DNA of 6,894 nt from Chromatiales bacterium (GTDB taxonomy: Bacteria; Pseudomonadota; Gammaproteobacteria; Chromatiales; Chromatiaceae): contig JAKSCN010000470.1 of assembly GCA_022360595.1 (NCBI GenBank), positions 1 through 6,894 on the forward strand. The letters are read 5' to 3'. Every line of letters starts with the position of its first letter. The first letter of the stretch is position 1. Under the pieces are notes generated by a model. That model was not told where the DNA came from. It made no database searches and saw only the letters and a list, made by a program, of their open reading frames with translations. A program made the position numbers and the translations under genes. Positions 5,589 through 6,894 of the stretch are shown in pieces.

Positions 5589-6314
5589 TCAGTCGTGGAT
5601 ACCGCACTCACGCTTCAGGCCAACGCAGCGGGTCTCCTCTTCGCTCATGCCTGGCTGCAGAGGACGAGTGGTGTGTACATCGCCCACCGAGACATAGCCC
5701 TTTTCCCACAATGGGTGGTAAGGGAGCTGGTTTTTGCGCAGGTAGCGGTAGACATCGCGGTTGTTCCAATCAATGACCGGGTGGATTTTGAAACGCCCAT
5801 CCTGGATACGCACCACCGGCAGTTCAGCACGGCTGTCGGACTGCTCACGTCGCAGGCCGGCAAACCAGCTACCGGTATCCAACTCTTTCAGGGCACGCTG
5901 TAACGGTTCCACTTTGTTGATGCGGTTGTAGTGTTCAATGCCGGAGAGACCCTGCTCCCAGAGCTTGCCGTAGCGGCTCTCCTGCCAGGCGGGAGAGCGG
6001 TGTGCCCGATAGACATGCAGGTTCAGATCAAGCTGCTCGGTGAGTTGATCGACGAACTGGTAGGTCTCTGGAAAGAGGTAGCCAGTATCGATCAACACCA
6101 CCGGTATATCGGATGAGATGCGGCTCACCATGTGCAGCATCAGTGCCGCCTGAATGCCAAAGCTGGAGGTGAGGATATGGTTGCCGGGCAGAAAGTGCAG
6201 GGCCCACTCGATGCGTGCCTCGGCACTCAATCCGGCAAGCTTGGCGTTGAGTCGGGTGATGTCATCTTCCCCGTCCCCCAAGATCAGTTCAGGGTGCTGT
6301 TCAATCGCGTGCAT
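5589..6314 (-). CDS. cysH: Phosphoadenylyl-sulfate (PAPS) reductase CysH
   Basis: CysH (241 residues) is the thioredoxin-dependent cytoplasmic reductase that converts PAPS to sulfite and adenosine 3',5'-bisphosphate. It shows the PP-loop-type nucleotide site TSSFGIQAA (49-57), DTGYLFPETY (76-85), NKVEPLQRALKEL (133-145), WFAGLRREQS (150-159), HPVIDW (178-183) and YHPLWEKGYVSVGDVHTTRP (199-218), all close to E. coli CysH. The C-terminal KRECGIH (234-240) holds the catalytic Cys237. The CC...CxxC iron-sulfur cysteines of APS reductases are absent, so the substrate should be PAPS. That fits the neighbouring APS kinase. Cys230 is an extra cysteine where the E. coli protein, as I recall it, has Phe. 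The start has an excellent GGAGG site and overlaps the end of cysI by 14 nt. Confidence 0.96.
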   Translation of the reverse strand: MHAIEQHPELILGDGEDDITRLNAKLAGLSAEARIEWALHFLPGNHILTSSFGIQAALMLHMVSRISSDIPVVLIDTGYLFPETYQFVDQLTEQLDLNLHVYRAHRSPAWQESRYGKLWEQGLSGIEHYNRINKVEPLQRALKELDTGSWFAGLRREQSDSRAELPVVRIQDGRFKIHPVIDWNNRDVYRYLRKNQLPYHPLWEKGYVSVGDVHTTRPLQPGMSEEETRCVGLKRECGIHD

Positions 6315-6894
6315 GGAAATCCTCCGCTGGATTGATCACCGGTTCCACAATGCCGGCTCGAACGGTGAAGTCACCAAAACGTTCACCTGTTTCACGCTCT
6401 GCCGCATAGCGCTGGAACAGCCCGTCAAAGGTCTCCAGCAGTTCAGCTTCCGTCAGGTTTTTGCGGTAGAGGCGGTTCAGGCGCAGACCTGAACCGTCGC
6501 CTCCGAGCATCAGGTTGTAGCGGCCCGGGCCTTTACCGACCAGGCCGATCTCCGCCGCGAAGGGGCGGGCGCAGCCGTTCGGGCAGCCGGTCATACGGAT
6601 AACGATGCTGCTATCGGCGATGTCGTGTTTTGCCGTCAGTGCTTCCACTTTCTCCATAAAGTCAGGGAAGTAGCGCTCCGCCTCGGCCATGGCCTGGGGG
6701 CAGGTGGGTAGGGCCACGCAGGCGATGCTGGCCAGCCGGATCGGACTTTGTGCATTGGTGAGGAGTCCATGTTGGCGGGCCAGCTTCTCGATCTTTGTCT
6801 TCTGATCATTGGGGATAGACGCGATGATCAGATTCTGATTGGCAGTGATACGGAAGTCGCCCTGATGGATTTGGGCAATCTCATGCAGTCCGAG
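6301..6894 (-). CDS. cysI: Sulfite reductase hemoprotein beta subunit CysI, C-terminal part
   Basis: The frame is open at the right edge and encodes the last 197 residues of assimilatory sulfite reductase hemoprotein, which reduces sulfite to sulfide with six electrons from its flavoprotein partner. At the right end it reads GDFRITANQNLII, a conserved CysI segment, then reaches the siroheme/[4Fe-4S] ligands. The cysteine pair CVALPTC (CX5C) is encoded at 6718-6720 and 6700-6702. The second pair, TGCPNGC (CX3C), is at 6583-6585 and 6571-6573. GRYNLMLGGDGSG and the FGDFTVRAGIVEPV tail match NADPH-type CysI. Roughly the first 370 residues lie beyond the window. The stop TGA (6301-6303) lies inside cysH, so the two are translated as a coupled pair. 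A ferredoxin-dependent or nitrite reductase is less likely. Confidence 0.94.
   Translation of the reverse strand, partial: LGLHEIAQIHQGDFRITANQNLIIASIPNDQKTKIEKLARQHGLLTNAQSPIRLASIACVALPTCPQAMAEAERYFPDFMEKVEALTAKHDIADSSIVIRMTGCPNGCARPFAAEIGLVGKGPGRYNLMLGGDGSGLRLNRLYRKNLTEAELLETFDGLFQRYAAERETGERFGDFTVRAGIVEPVINPAEDFHARD
6321..6325 (-). promoter_or_regulatory. Ribosome binding site of cysH inside cysI
   Basis: A perfect GGAGG on the minus strand lies 6 nt before ATG 6314-6312 and within the last codons of cysI. It fixes the cysH start. Confidence 0.8.

Noticed and set aside
4907..5611. Longer CysC reading frame starting at 5611
   Set aside because: The extra N-terminus would overlap the end of cysH and is unlike CysC. 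The start at 5533 has a well-placed GGAG and the conserved VWHSHP beginning.
1..6894. Hidden mobile element, defence system, CRISPR array or tRNA
   Set aside because: Nearly every base is assigned to recognisable housekeeping genes. No repeats of regular spacing, transposase motifs, att-like duplications or cloverleaf sequences were found by eye.

Overview
The window reads as ordinary chromosome of a gammaproteobacterium. The proteins follow the E. coli forms of BioH, BioC, BioD, DeaD, YaiI, CysC, CysH and CysI closely over their whole visible length, by comparison from memory. The bioH-bioC-bioD order is typical of Pseudomonas-like and related gammaproteobacterial biotin operons. A sulfur-oxidising or marine lineage is possible, because of the small DUF2061 membrane gene attached to cysC, but the window cannot prove this. 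No mobile element, tRNA, rRNA or CRISPR array was seen.

Region 1 (1-2058, plus strand) is the end of a biotin operon: the 3' part of bioH, then bioC (ATGA overlap), then bioD (8-nt overlap, with its own GGAGG site inside the end of bioC). Together they make and release the pimeloyl moiety. BioC methylates malonyl-ACP to start pimeloyl synthesis, BioH removes the methyl ester, and BioD later closes the ureido ring to give dethiobiotin. bioB, bioF and the start of bioH presumably lie to the left.

Region 2 (2059-4199) holds deaD, a cold-shock/ribosome-assembly DEAD-box RNA helicase on the minus strand, convergent with bioD. The 121-bp gap between them carries a perfect 13-bp inverted repeat with a 27-nt loop and no T-tract. 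A gap of about 160 bp on the other side separates deaD from the divergent UPF0178 (YaiI/YqxD) gene.

Region 3 (4200-4643, plus strand) is that UPF0178 gene, a PIN-like protein of unknown function. Its stop codon overlaps the stop of the oncoming operon in a shared TTAA.

Region 4 (4640-6894, minus strand) is an assimilatory sulfate reduction cluster transcribed right to left: cysI (3' part only), cysH, cysC and a DUF2061 membrane protein. CysC phosphorylates APS to PAPS, CysH reduces PAPS to sulfite, and CysI is the hemoprotein that reduces sulfite to sulfide. ATP sulfurylase and the CysJ flavoprotein are not in the window. I found no novel system. The points most worth a second look are the DUF2061 gene in the cys operon, the inverted repeat between bioD and deaD, and a second cysteine close to the catalytic cysteine of CysH.
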